Assembly (NCBI GenBank): GCA_021030905.1
Contig: JAGFMI010000002.1
Span: 62,001-126,000, forward strand
Direction of reading: 5' to 3'
Origin: Pyrenula massariospora
Taxonomy: Eukaryota > Ascomycota > Eurotiomycetes > Pyrenulales > Pyrenulaceae
DNA: 64,000 nt
Position 1 is the stretch's first letter. Each line of letters begins with the position of its first letter. The translations under genes were made by a program, and so were the position numbers. The notes beneath the pieces were generated by a model. That model did not search any database. It saw only the letters and a program-made list of their open reading frames with translations, and had not been told where the DNA came from. Positions 45,878-56,084 of the stretch are shown in pieces.

Positions 45878-48800
45878 ATGCCTGGCTGTCGGAAGAGCGC
45901 CGAGGACCAGACCGTCCCTTCTGGGTCTGAAGCTCCGAACCAGAACCCTTTCGTCTCCTTCCGTCGAGCGGTTGACGCCCAGGTTTCATCGATCTTCCAC
46001 AGCGTTTTCTCTACAGGAGCTCCGAGACACGATAATCGTAGTCTCTATGAATCGTTCGACGAATTACAGCAAGCATGGGAAAAATTTGCCAAGGAAGAAA
46101 GGGAGGAAGCCTCCAGGTTCTACGTCCTTGAAGACGGTAAAGACATTGAGAAGGAGAGCAATAGTCCATGGGGGCTTGGAAAGGCCTTTTCTCGAACTTT
46201 AGCACGTGAACCTGAAGTTGCAGGGGACAAACAAGATGATCTGAACAACCAATGGCTAGGACATGATGGGAAGAAGAGACGATCAGCTTTACAGAAGGAG
46301 AAACAGCCTAATGAGGCTGAAGTGATGACTACTCCATCACAGAGACAGGCTTCCTCCTTTAGTGTCAATGCTTTGGTTGGGAAATTAAGCGCTCTCAAGC
46401 CGATCAAAGAAAATATTCAAGAACAGGATTCTTTACTCTATCGACTACAGAACAATGGATATCCAAACTTCAGACTTCCTCAAGAAACCATTGATGACCC
46501 CTTTAACAACCTCCCCGCTACCGTGCCATGGCTCCTACATAACAAGTACTCACCCCTAAACATACCTTCGACTTCTTTCAATGGAAGGCAACTACGGACA
46601 TCCGGGCTCGAAGACGTTCAAGAAGAAGAAAGAATCGTTCAGGATATATATCGAGATGAGAGTGAAAGATTTGCCTTACAAAGTCATCCCTTCAAAGAGG
46701 CGTTCGAAGATCTAATGACTCTACATACCCAAGGAAGAATGATAGGTAATTCTCAAAATTATGCTTCGTCGCGAAATAAGAGCGGCCATCCCATGCATTG
46801 GATTACACGTCTAATAGAAGCTGGCTCATTAGGCCAATCATGGAGTGTCTGGGGCAACGGGACAACTCGCTTGGGCCTGTGGTTCTTCAACACAGAGAGC
46901 TTTCAGAGCGTCAATGCTACTCTTCATTCACGACTTGCGCAGATGCCCCATATTCCTTACCAAGCATATAAGATGCGGCGTGCCTGGATCTTACCGAAAC
47001 TAAATTATCAGAACTCTCAACTCCAGCAGATGGACGTTGATTTGGACACTGCAATAGACCAGGCAAACAGAGCTGCCGACTACAACAGCACGAAGCTACA
47101 TTGGCCTCAAGCAAACGTCACACATATCTACGAAGACGAATTCGACATGGCTCAAGCTTCTGCCAGCCATTTTGAACTCGCGCTAGAGGGTCTGACGGGG
47201 ATAATATTTGAGGATGACGAGCTGAGTCACCATCTCATAAGTGCCAAAATAGACGAATTACAAGACCGGAGCATCAACATATCTGAGTACCTCACCTCGA
47301 AGGCTCTTTGGCTCAGCGATGCGTGGTGGTATAGAAGTGAGAGCGATGATATGTTCGACCTGGACAAATACTGGAAAAGGAACTTTGCTGCTGTGCCGTT
47401 CCTTGCCATGGCTTATGACGACGTTCGCCTTGTATCTGGGGCAATTGAAGCCTGTCAACGCAGCGTAAATTCCAAAAACTTGAATCGCGTCTTGGATGCT
47501 CGGAAGGAGATTTTCATCGACCTTCATCGCATCAAAAAACTTACCGAGCTAGCACGGTGGACCAGAGATAGTTCGATTTCTCATAGCTTCAAGCAGAACA
47601 GCTCACCAAATCAGTTCGATCAAGTCACTGATTGGGTGAATGAGAATATTAATGTTCTCAAATCTCAATTCATTGAGGAAGGTATCTGGGAGGAGCTCGC
47701 ACAGCAATGGCAACCAAATGAATTTTCAGATTATAGGTTCAAAGATATATCCAGTCTTCGTTCTGACTGTTTCCCATCTGACAAAACTCTTCTCCCGACA
47801 CCCGGATCGTCAGGTGTATTGCGGTCTTATGCACGCACTAAGCTGAATGATTGGCAATATTCTCCATTATACAGCCCGGAATCGCCAAGCCCGCAATTGA
47901 GCGAAGCCCAGCAGGTGCACTATATGACCAATCTATGGAGCCAAGGGTACGAGCCAGACGCTGCTAGTCGGACTCTTCAGAGACAGTGCTATCCAAGGTG
48001 TCCCAAACCCCGCATTTATAGCGACTTGAATGGCACAGTCTGGGAAAATTGCACCAACATCTTCTCTGATCCCGCGGCATGGCATGAGGCTTTGCACAGG
48101 TACACACAAGAGGAGTTTGGGGTCCTGCCAGATCCCAAAGGCTGGCCTGAAAAGCGTGAACGGCCAAAAGATGTGCAAAAGCTATCGGAATTCCTTAACA
48201 AGATGCGGAGAGACGGGTTTTTTGCTGAACTTGACAAGCACCTTGATGCATTGGAAGAAGAGCTAGGATGCCTTGTCTACGGAGATGATGATGGTCCGTT
48301 GGTGAAACTCCACAATCGCTTATTATCTACGAGAGAGCCACTTAGCAGGACTGTACCATCATATGCTGAGGAATCCGCGCTGCATAATGGCTGGCCCTCG
48401 TTGGAAAAGTCACTCTCCGAAGCTTTCTCGGAGCTGGACTCATTAATTCCTGACCGTTTCCGAAAGATATTCCGCGAGGATACCTCACCTCAAGACACCG
48501 CTAAGGCTAAGCCACAGACATCCGAAGACGCTGCTAATCTATTCTCTGGTCTACTATCTCAGGCGGAAATTGACGAATTACACCGCGCGTCTACATCGGC
48601 CCATGAGACAGCAGAAGCTTTAGCAGAAGCTTTTCGTGGGCAAGCTTCTGTTGCTCTTGACCAGTTGAAAGAGGCATTTGATGAGGCTGCCCATGCGAAC
48701 CCTCACATAGCACAGGAGATGCAAGATTTTACTTCTGCGTTAGGTAAGCTAGTCTCGAAAGCTACAGCGGATCCGAATCTCGAAAGCGATTTCGCCAAGA

Positions 48801-49288
48801 TGGTAGACCGTCTCCGTGTGGCTTTCGGTGACCGAGATGGCAATGAGTCTCAAGGGTCTTTTCCAGGGCAGATTGCTATACGTGATCTTGGGCAGGGATT
48901 GAGAGAGGTTAAAGAAACCTGGGAAGAAACTCTCCCAGATGGAAGCATTGAACGCGCGGAGAGAAGACGTATCTACGACTCCGATCAAGGGAACTTCTTA
49001 GACGGTAGCAAGGTTCGCGGTGACGCTCTATTCGATTCCCTCAACAAGTCACGTTTGATAAGGCAAGCAGAGTCGCCGGTGGAAAGTGAACCTGATGACA
49101 GTGAATCAGGGTATCGGCAGGGATTAGGAACGAGCCAGGAACAAGATGACTATGAGGAAGGTCTTAGGCGGCTCGAGGAACAGACGGGTCGAACAGAGGT
49201 GCCGAAAAAACATGAGCCAGAGGGTTCGGAGTCCAACGAGAGACAGAAAGCTGGGAGAGCGGAGAAGAAGGGATGGTTTTGGAAGTAA
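45878..49288 (+). CDS. Large uncharacterised protein, 1136 residues
   Basis: A single exon starting at ATG 45878 (MPGCRKSAEDQTVPSGSE); an in-frame Met 15 codons upstream is less likely. I recognise no catalytic domain. The N-terminus has NPFVSFRRAVDAQVSSIFHS, an amphipathic helix seen at the start of a group of filamentous-fungal proteins of unknown function. The middle is rich in Trp/Tyr/His (WLSDAWWYRSESDDMFDLDKY; LARWTRDSSISHSF) and probably folded. Residues about 860-1000 are helical and charged (SLIPDRFRKIFRED; QAEIDELHRASTSAHETAEA). The last ~150 are acidic/basic coil, ending KKGWFWK. No signal peptide or membrane segment is apparent. The gene is certain; the function is unknown. Confidence 0.85.
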   Translation: MPGCRKSAEDQTVPSGSEAPNQNPFVSFRRAVDAQVSSIFHSVFSTGAPRHDNRSLYESFDELQQAWEKFAKEEREEASRFYVLEDGKDIEKESNSPWGLGKAFSRTLAREPEVAGDKQDDLNNQWLGHDGKKRRSALQKEKQPNEAEVMTTPSQRQASSFSVNALVGKLSALKPIKENIQEQDSLLYRLQNNGYPNFRLPQETIDDPFNNLPATVPWLLHNKYSPLNIPSTSFNGRQLRTSGLEDVQEEERIVQDIYRDESERFALQSHPFKEAFEDLMTLHTQGRMIGNSQNYASSRNKSGHPMHWITRLIEAGSLGQSWSVWGNGTTRLGLWFFNTESFQSVNATLHSRLAQMPHIPYQAYKMRRAWILPKLNYQNSQLQQMDVDLDTAIDQANRAADYNSTKLHWPQANVTHIYEDEFDMAQASASHFELALEGLTGIIFEDDELSHHLISAKIDELQDRSINISEYLTSKALWLSDAWWYRSESDDMFDLDKYWKRNFAAVPFLAMAYDDVRLVSGAIEACQRSVNSKNLNRVLDARKEIFIDLHRIKKLTELARWTRDSSISHSFKQNSSPNQFDQVTDWVNENINVLKSQFIEEGIWEELAQQWQPNEFSDYRFKDISSLRSDCFPSDKTLLPTPGSSGVLRSYARTKLNDWQYSPLYSPESPSPQLSEAQQVHYMTNLWSQGYEPDAASRTLQRQCYPRCPKPRIYSDLNGTVWENCTNIFSDPAAWHEALHRYTQEEFGVLPDPKGWPEKRERPKDVQKLSEFLNKMRRDGFFAELDKHLDALEEELGCLVYGDDDGPLVKLHNRLLSTREPLSRTVPSYAEESALHNGWPSLEKSLSEAFSELDSLIPDRFRKIFREDTSPQDTAKAKPQTSEDAANLFSGLLSQAEIDELHRASTSAHETAEALAEAFRGQASVALDQLKEAFDEAAHANPHIAQEMQDFTSALGKLVSKATADPNLESDFAKMVDRLRVAFGDRDGNESQGSFPGQIAIRDLGQGLREVKETWEETLPDGSIERAERRRIYDSDQGNFLDGSKVRGDALFDSLNKSRLIRQAESPVESEPDDSESGYRQGLGTSQEQDDYEEGLRRLEEQTGRTEVPKKHEPEGSESNERQKAGRAEKKGWFWK

Positions 49289-50093
49289 GCATCTGGGTAA
49301 ACTTTCGTGGACATGGGTTGAGGCTGGCATAAGAAGCAGCTTTACGGAAATCTGAGGGACTACAGACATCCCACTCTGGCGTTTCACATGTGTGCAGAGA
49401 TGAACAGCATACCTCAACTCATCAAATGTGAATTGATTCTTATATACTTCAAGTGCTCCCTACTCGAATATCCATTCCTTAAGACTACTGCAGCATCGAA
49501 AGCAAGACATGCACTTTAGACACATGTCATGCTACCTGCCACCGATCCTGTCCATCCTTTTCAAAAAGGACACCGTTACTACAAGAAGAACGTCTTTATA
49601 ACCCTCGCCTCCACACCTACCTAGTACTTTGACTTTACCCCCGGCGAACCGCTCCACCAAACTCATATTGTGCCCTGATTTTTATCTCCAACAGGGGCCC
49701 GGAGAGACATCGAGAAATTGCCCCACCCAAGTAGCGCCACAAATGCTTGTCAAATGAACAGAATGCTTGTCGTGAGGCTCTACTTTAATCCATGTAAAGA
49801 TTCTATATGTTTAAATTTTCTTGGACAGACTTGTGATGGCCCACCGAAAATGATACCATTATCTGCCATCCTGATCTCATCCATCCGGTCACTCTCCGCA
49901 CTTAAGCACCTGCCCAAAACGAAAAAGGTAGAACTTCCCATTCCCAAGCTTCTCTGACATCTGGTACCTATCTGACGCCTGGGATTACAGGGTCTAATGC
50001 TTCAAGAAGCTATGAAAAAGATGGCCGCGTCATGTCAGCTCCAAGGGTATCTTCCCACGAAGCCCAGGCGACCTACTCCGACTGACTCTCACC
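49289..50093. other. Intergenic region before the amino acid permease
   Basis: 805 bp holding the 3' end of the large orphan gene and the permease promoter. No feature was recognised. Confidence 0.4.
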
Positions 50094-51905
50094 ATGTCGC
50101 TCCTGAGCACTGCAAGTACACAGCATACTTGAGAACGATCGCAGCTAACTCGTGCTAGTCTGCACCTGAGCCGGAGCGTGTACACGAACAGACGGAGAAG
50201 GTCGAAGAGGGTCTACCTTCCAAAGGCCGAGACAATGGGCGGTTGCGTAGAAGAAAACCTGTCCTAGAAGACTATGTTTTCTTCGCAGAAGCGCAGAGAG
50301 CTGCAGACAGAGACCAGGATGGGAAAACGTACGGTCCTTTCTACGATTTCGAAATTTACGATAGAAACTAAGCTACTTTGTTACTTTAGGACGTACAATT
50401 TTGGAGATAGATGCCAACAATTTGCAGGTGAACTTCTACCGACAAGTGCGACCAGCACATCTATAGATCACCAGATTGACGGTCTTGGTGATATCGAGGT
50501 CGACAAAGTCAATGCCTGGCGTGCCTTGAGGCAGTCTTCGTGGGCCGGCGCTTTTTACCTATGTACGACTGACATTCTGGGACCATTCAATGCACCGTAT
50601 GCTTTCCGCCAGAATGGCTACGTTCCAGGGACGCTTTTGTATGTTTGTATGGGTGTTTGCGCATTCTACTGCGGCGCTCTACTCTGGTGGCTCTATGTCA
50701 AGTTAGACAGTGATCGTTTTCCTGTCAAGAGTTACAGCGACATTACAGAGCGTGTGGCTGGCAGACCTCTGCGCGTTTTTGTAACGTGGCTTGTCTTTAT
50801 TCACATGATAGTCAATGTTGCTACTACGTCCCTCGGCTCAGCGCAGTCACTATATCAAGTCGCCAAAGGAAATATCTGCTTTGTGGTCGCCGTCATAATC
50901 TGGATCATCGCTGGCACTATATTGAATCAGATTCGCACCTTGAAGCGCTACGGCTGGCTCGCAAGCTCTGCTATTTGGCTCAACCTCCTCGTCATCTTCC
51001 TCTCCGTCGGCTTTGTGGCGCACTCCCCACCGAATTACTCGTCCGCGAAAGCAGCTTATGGCGTCCCAAAAGGCCCGGTCTCCAAACAGGCATTCGCCAG
51101 CTACCCATTCTACGAGCGAATCAACGGTGTCATGAACATTGTTTACGCCTACGGAGGTGCCACGATATTTCCCCAGATCATCGCCGAGATGCGACGGCCC
51201 ATGGATTTCCTGAAGGCCTTTTCTGTGGCACAGGCGCTAATATTCACCATCTATGTATTCTATGGCCTTTTCGTCTATTCCTTCCAGGGACAATTCACCT
51301 TGCCTGTTGCATTCCAAGGCGTGAGTCACTACTCTTGGCAGACCGTTGGTAATGTCTTGAACCTCATCTCTGGTATGATTGCCGGTGGGCTTTACGGAAA
51401 CATCGGCCTCAAGATCTTCTACGTGAATGTGGTTGAAGACTTCTTCCACGGCCCGCCGCTACTTTCCGGCAAGGGCCGTCTATACTGGACGACGCTGGTA
51501 CTTGTGTTCTGGTGGGTTGGCTTTGTGATCGGGGCAGCAATACCTCAAATTCAAACACTGTCTGGAATGGTCGGCGCCGTAACCAACATGCAATTCACGT
51601 ACTCCTTCCCCACGGGCTTCACCTTCCTCTACCTTTTCCAACTAGACGCTGCAAGCGCGGACGGAGACTACGAGCCTGGGGCGATGAGACGGGTGGACAG
51701 CTGGGTACGGTCAAGTCGTTGGAAACGAGGGCTTCGAGGGGGGAGGGGAGGAAGGAGACTGCAAATCTTCAAATGGGTCAATCTTGTCCTGTGCCTAGCT
51801 GCCCTGGCTACAGCCGGACTGGGGATCTATGGCAGTGGGCTGTCTATCAAATCCGCATTCAACTCGGCGGCCGCGACGTCTTTTGGCTGCGCGGCGCCTG
51901 TCTAG
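50094..51905 (+). CDS. AAAP-family neutral amino acid permease (Mtr-like)
   Basis: Three exons: 50094-50111 (18 nt), 50159-50328 and 50390-51905; 567 residues. Intron 1 (47 bp) is a GC-AG intron: the donor GCAAGT is followed by a GCTAAC branch site and GCTAG. Intron 2 is 61 bp (GTACGG...TTTAG). The cytosolic N-terminus (EDYVFFAEAQRAADRDQDGK) is followed by about eleven membrane segments. The AAAP hallmark opens the core: WRALRQSSWAGAFYLCTTDI then LGPFNAPYAF. Later blocks include YPFYERINGVMNIVYAYGGA and ISGMIAGGLYGNIGLKIFY. The closest studied relative is Neurospora MTR, a plasma-membrane proton symporter for neutral and aromatic amino acids; substrate range here is inferred. A basic loop (RSSRWKRGLRGGRGGRR) precedes the last helix. 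Confidence 0.9.
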
Positions 51906-52261
51906 AGTTAGCGTCCTGGCTGGACAGGTCAAGGGTCTGTTGCGTAGCTCATGCGACCCAGGAGTCAGTTCGAGTAATGATTCGAAGCATTGCGACCCCT
52001 TGAACCTTGTTCTGCATGTTAGAGGAGACATGCCTACGGTTGGCGATAGCTGACAGTGTGAAAAAAAAAATTTTCTCCTGGATAGAAATACGAAGAATTT
52101 ATTTTGCTCATTTTTGATATTTTATTTACTTGAGAAGAAAATGGGGTCTCAACTTATTTACTCACCTGCAGATTCTAAACACTGTCTTTATCCATGAATC
52201 ATCAGAGTGACTGGCTCACAACTCCTCAAAAGTAGAATGGATAAAACCTGGCTTCCTCATC
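51906..52261. other. Convergent 3' intergenic region
   Basis: Between the permease (plus) and the small minus-strand gene. A run of ten A residues directly followed by T residues (near 52060-52075) and the A/T-rich DNA after it probably belong to the transcript ends. Confidence 0.4.
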
Positions 52262-52637
52262 TTACCCACAGTAAGCCATCCCATTTTCGAAGTATTTCTC
52301 TGTATGGGGAGGACCGTGAGGGTCATACACACCCTCTACGTTGTTAGGGTAGAATCCGTAGCGCAGACAGCCTACGTCTGTCCAACCGCTGAGGCCACCC
52401 TTTCTAACACGCTTGCCCATTGATTAGTGAGCGAATGCCCGATCACGAATGAAGATGGTGGAGAAGGATTGGCTTAGGAGGCCGCTGGGGGAGGGGAGAA
52501 AGAGAGAAGAAACTTACACTTGCTATAGTTGCCTTCAGTAGCTGCTCCCAGCTAACACAGTCGTCATTCGAAACCTGCTTCTCGATATTCTGCTTGTCCA
52601 CGTCGGAACAACCTGGAATCCAGCTTGCCACCATCAT
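52262..52637 (-). CDS. Small two-exon protein, 89 residues, unknown function
   Basis: Exon 1 is 52637-52518 (40 codons) and exon 2 is 52411-52262 (50 codons with stop), joined in phase 0 over a 106-bp intron (GTAAGT...CAAG). The protein has a convincing pattern: CSDVDKQNIEKQVSNDDC, VSWEQLLKATIAS, then GGLSGWTDVGCLRYGFYPNN and a Pro/Tyr-rich end with a final Cys (AYCG). Four Cys (10, 27, 56, 88) could form two pairs. No signal peptide is seen, so an upstream exon may be missing. Its ATG overlaps the stop of the upstream minus-strand gene by 4 bp (ATGA), which is unusual in fungi. It could therefore be an alternative 3' part of that gene. No family was recognised. Confidence 0.5.
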
Positions 52638-53641
52638 GTAGTTCTATTTTCTGTTTTTCTGTCCCGGACACAGCAGCGCCCTTCCTTGATAACAAAGGGT
52701 GAGTCCCTGATCAAGCGGCATGGTGTGCCCTCCAGCACTTTTTCTCCATTCCCTCCCCACGGCCAAGCGAGGACTAAGTCAAAGCTTTCCACAGCCCACG
52801 TCCCCGCATCTCTCACGACTGCCAGGACCATCTCTTCGTTCCATGCCCATTCGATTGCCGTCGGGTCCATCGGCCGTAGTTCTACCCGGAGTTTCTTCAG
52901 TCCTTTCATTGATACGAGGCTTTTCCACAGGTCCACCCACATACGGTTGATTGGCCGGTATTGTTCCTCCCAAGGCTGCGAGAGACGGGGACAGTGCCAG
53001 CAGCCGTCGCAGAATTCTAGGTCTTGGATAGCCGCTATGCGCTGTGGAAGGAGCACGCAGTCGAGGTGTGCCAATGCATACTCCTCACTAATAAATCTAA
53101 ATTTGTTGCCGGTGTAGAGGAGATGGAGTGTTTCGTCATAGCTATGAAGAAGATGTTCAGCTCTGTTCAGCTGTGTTCTAGTAGAGGAGCAAAAGCAAAA
53201 GTGATAAGAGCAGATTGAAAAGCGGAAGTATACTCACGCTCGCCGGCAGGACAACGGGAAGGACAAAAGACGAGACTCTTTGGTGGGCTCACGATGCCTA
53301 GAACCGCGAGACATAATCAAGCGGATGGGATTGCGTGTTGTTCCAAAGTCGAAGATGTAGCCGATGAAGATAAGGGAGTAGATCTCATAGCGAATTTCAA
53401 ACGGGAGAGCGTTGAAGAATGGCGCCTGATCTTGGAGATATTGTGGATCGAGAACGCTGGAATGTGAATCAAGGGAAAGCCTCCAGCGGGGTTTTGAGGC
53501 GGCGGGTACGGGGAGAGGAGAGGAAATGCTATCCACATAGTTGGTGAATCTGCTTCCCCGTCTGCGTTGCCTTCTTTGATAAATGGGCCTTATTACGCAA
53601 TCTGCAATCGCATCCAATACACGGTGCACTAATCTACGCAT
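52634..53641 (-). CDS. Fungal LPxEIR-domain (F-box-like) protein
   Basis: Exon 1 is 53641-53238 and exon 2 is 53141-52634, joined over a 96-bp intron (GTGAGT...CATAG), giving 303 residues. The frame reaches further upstream only to a GTG, so the ATG at 53641 (MRRLVHRVLDAIADC) is preferred. The core is the motif APFFNALPFEIRYEIYSLIF, followed by LSCRRAYDETLHLLYTGNKF created by the splice. This is the common layout of fungal proteins with an F-box-like/DUF7730 domain, where a hydrophobic helix with LPxEIR is followed by SCRxxYxE and YxxNxF. Some true F-box proteins recruit SCF ligases, but for this group the role is unproven. Residues 155-250 hold a Trp-rich predicted fold (KGLKKLRVELRP, FDLVLAWPWGG). 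Confidence 0.78.
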
Positions 53642-54245
53642 CTTGGCGGGGTGTATTGGCGAGACCAATGAGGATTTCTGGTAAAAAAAGGTGTATATCA
53701 CAACACTAAGAGAGAGGTAAAGTTGTTCGTAGACAAAGGGGATATTTGATATTGGCGGGTTGGCACATCTTGATCATCTACGGCCTGCGGCACAGGTGTG
53801 GGCGTAGGCAGAAGGCAACGTTCGAAACAAAAAGGCGATGCATGCTAGCAGTCTGTGCCGCTTCTTGAGAAGACTCGTGCGCGTTGTATAAGCCGTGAGA
53901 CTACCGCTCAGAACTTTGACCTTTTCTTGCTGATAGAGGTATCCTGTGACATCTCTGCCGAGTCTCCGCTTCCACGATCACGTACCTCAGTGGTCGAAGC
54001 AAATATTTGCTATATTATTAATACTTCTCTCATTTTTGATGATCATTCTAAAGCTCTTGTGTGCTTTTGCATGTACGAGATCACAAGCTATCATAGTGAA
54101 AACCCCACCCCAATCGGGCGTTTAGCAGCTACGTAGTGACGTGCGGGCTCTTGGCTCCGCCAATACGGTGCAGGCTCAAATGCAATTCGTTTTGTACTTT
54201 CATCTTTATTACAGCCATATAATCATTTAAGCAGCCCTCTACATA
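53642..54245. promoter_or_regulatory. Divergent intergenic region
   Basis: About 600 bp separating the LPxEIR-domain gene (minus) and the kelch gene (plus); it should hold both promoters. No specific element was recognised. Confidence 0.4.
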
Positions 54246-55556
54246 ATGGCAGAAGCTGCAGCAGTGGCCACAGCTGGTTTCTACGCTGTAGAGACGGCCG
54301 CAGAAGGCGGTGTGGCAGCCTACGCTGTTACTAAATCTGTTCTCCCTCTCCATGCCCGCCTTCACCACATCGCCCTTTCGACACCACAGCCCCGCTCCTC
54401 TCATACTCTTAGTATCGTTAGAGACCATGCATACGTCTTTGGCGGAGAGATCAAACCCCGTGAACCAGTTTCCAATGCTATCGGAGCCTTCCCCATCCCT
54501 TCCCCTTCTAAAGACACCACCAGCGTCGACCATGAAACTATCTCGGCAGAGGCAGCGGAAGGGGGAGCTATCCCTCCAGCAAGAGTCGGACACTCTGCCG
54601 CCGTAGCCAGAGACCGAATATTCATATTTGGCGGCCGCGGTGGCCCTGAAATGTCTGCCCTCCCCGAAGATGGTCGTCTGTGGGTCTTCGACACTGTGAC
54701 TAGAAGTTGGACGTTCCTTGACCCTCCCCCCGGCACAGACTCACCGGCCCCTCGCTCCTACCATGCCAGCATCTCCACTGCTGATGGCACAACGATCCTC
54801 ATTCACGCCGGCTGCGCCTCCGACGGCTCCCGCCTCTCCGACACCTGGGCCTTCTACCTCGACCAAGGCCGATGGAGCCGGCTGGCGGACGCCCCCGGCC
54901 CACCGCGCGGCGGGACAAGCATAACCGTGGCGAACAACCGCCTCTACCGCTTCGGCGGCTTCGACGGCACGTCCGAACTCGGCGGACAGATCGACCACCT
55001 CGACCTCCCCACCCCACCCTCCTCCATCCCAGATCCAAACAAAACCACCGCTCACGCCCTCCAACACGCCTCCCCCCCGACAGAATGGCACTCGACCTCC
55101 TTCGCCCTCCCCTCAGACGCCGAAAAGGGCACCCCACCGACCCTCCCCGCCAACCGCTCCCTCGCCGCCCTCCACCCCATCACCACCGGCCAGGGCCGCG
55201 CCTACCTCCTCCTCGCGCTCGGCGAAGGGGACCCGTCCTCCATCGGTCACGCCGGCGCCGGCAAGTTCTTCGCGGACCTGTGGGCGTACGTGCTGCCCAC
55301 GCCCGCGGCGTCGGCGGCGGGGGTCAAGGATGCGATCCGGGCGCGGGTGCCGGGTTTGGGCAGCGAGGAGGGGCAGTGGACCAAGGTTGATATTCGAGGG
55401 TTGGAGGTCGGGGATGAGGAGAAGGTGGGCGGGAAGTGGACGGGGAGGGGGTGGTTTGGGAGCGCGGAGTATGGGGCGAGGGGGTTTGTGGTTTTTGGGG
55501 GCGTGGATGAGGGGAATGAGAGGTTGGGGGATGGGTGGGTGGTGCTGATTGAGTGA
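54246..55556 (+). CDS. Kelch-repeat beta-propeller protein
   Basis: A single exon of 436 residues. The N-terminus is Ala-rich (MAEAAAVATAGFYAVETAAE). Kelch repeats follow, each with the Gly-Gly pair and spaced Tyr/Trp: PRSSHTLSIVRDHAYVFGGE; ARVGHSAAVARDRIFIFGGR ending WVFDTVTRSWTFL; PRSYHASISTADGTTILIHA ending WAFYLDQGRWSRL; PRGGTSITVANNRLYRFGGF. A last strand at the C-terminus (GARGFVVFGGVDEGNERL) closes the propeller. Yeast and fungal relatives (for example YNL-type kelch proteins) act as scaffolds; no partner can be inferred. The 5' third has mixed codon use, residues 160-340 use C-ending codons heavily, and the last ~240 nt turn G-rich. Confidence 0.88.
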   Translation: MAEAAAVATAGFYAVETAAEGGVAAYAVTKSVLPLHARLHHIALSTPQPRSSHTLSIVRDHAYVFGGEIKPREPVSNAIGAFPIPSPSKDTTSVDHETISAEAAEGGAIPPARVGHSAAVARDRIFIFGGRGGPEMSALPEDGRLWVFDTVTRSWTFLDPPPGTDSPAPRSYHASISTADGTTILIHAGCASDGSRLSDTWAFYLDQGRWSRLADAPGPPRGGTSITVANNRLYRFGGFDGTSELGGQIDHLDLPTPPSSIPDPNKTTAHALQHASPPTEWHSTSFALPSDAEKGTPPTLPANRSLAALHPITTGQGRAYLLLALGEGDPSSIGHAGAGKFFADLWAYVLPTPAASAAGVKDAIRARVPGLGSEEGQWTKVDIRGLEVGDEEKVGGKWTGRGWFGSAEYGARGFVVFGGVDEGNERLGDGWVVLIE

Positions 55557-56084
55557 GGAAGAAAGGTGCCAGAGGAATGGGAAGGAGATGCTTGAGGAAA
55601 GATTTGCGTTCGCGGGAGCTAAAAGGACTTTCCTAGTCAGTTATCCGTGAAGGCGTTGGGGTCTAAGATGCTTGGGGTTTTTAGAGCTTGCGCTGTAGAG
55701 CAGTAGAAAGGGCAGGAGCCATCGAGGTCAAAAGTCATAGCACGCTCTCAAATGGCTAGAGATTGGTCTCCATGGTAGACCATTGTTTTACGAGAGAGCT
55801 ATAAAACCTGGGACACAAGGACAGATTATTTCAAGAGGCACGAGAGCTCTCACGAGGCAGGACATGCGCACGAGGTATCTAGAGGTTCTTTTTATCACAA
55901 GTCTGGAATTCTACGTGCTTCCTATCGGACTCGCCGCTTTTCACAAGAAGGCTAACACGGCTAAGCTAATTCTCTTATCACACGCACGTCTATCTTTCTT
56001 TCCCTCACCCAAGCCGAAAGACAGATTCTCATCCCCTCCGTACCTAGTTCCCCTTTCCCCTCCCATATCAACCAACCAGACCAA
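55557..56084. other. Convergent 3' intergenic region
   Basis: Between the kelch gene (plus) and NAD synthetase (minus). It presumably holds both polyadenylation regions; nothing else was recognised. Confidence 0.4.

Noticed and set aside
54741-55390. Long antisense and alternative-frame open frames over the kelch gene
   Set aside because: Composition shadows (Arg/Gly/Pro runs) of the GC-rich kelch coding sequence.
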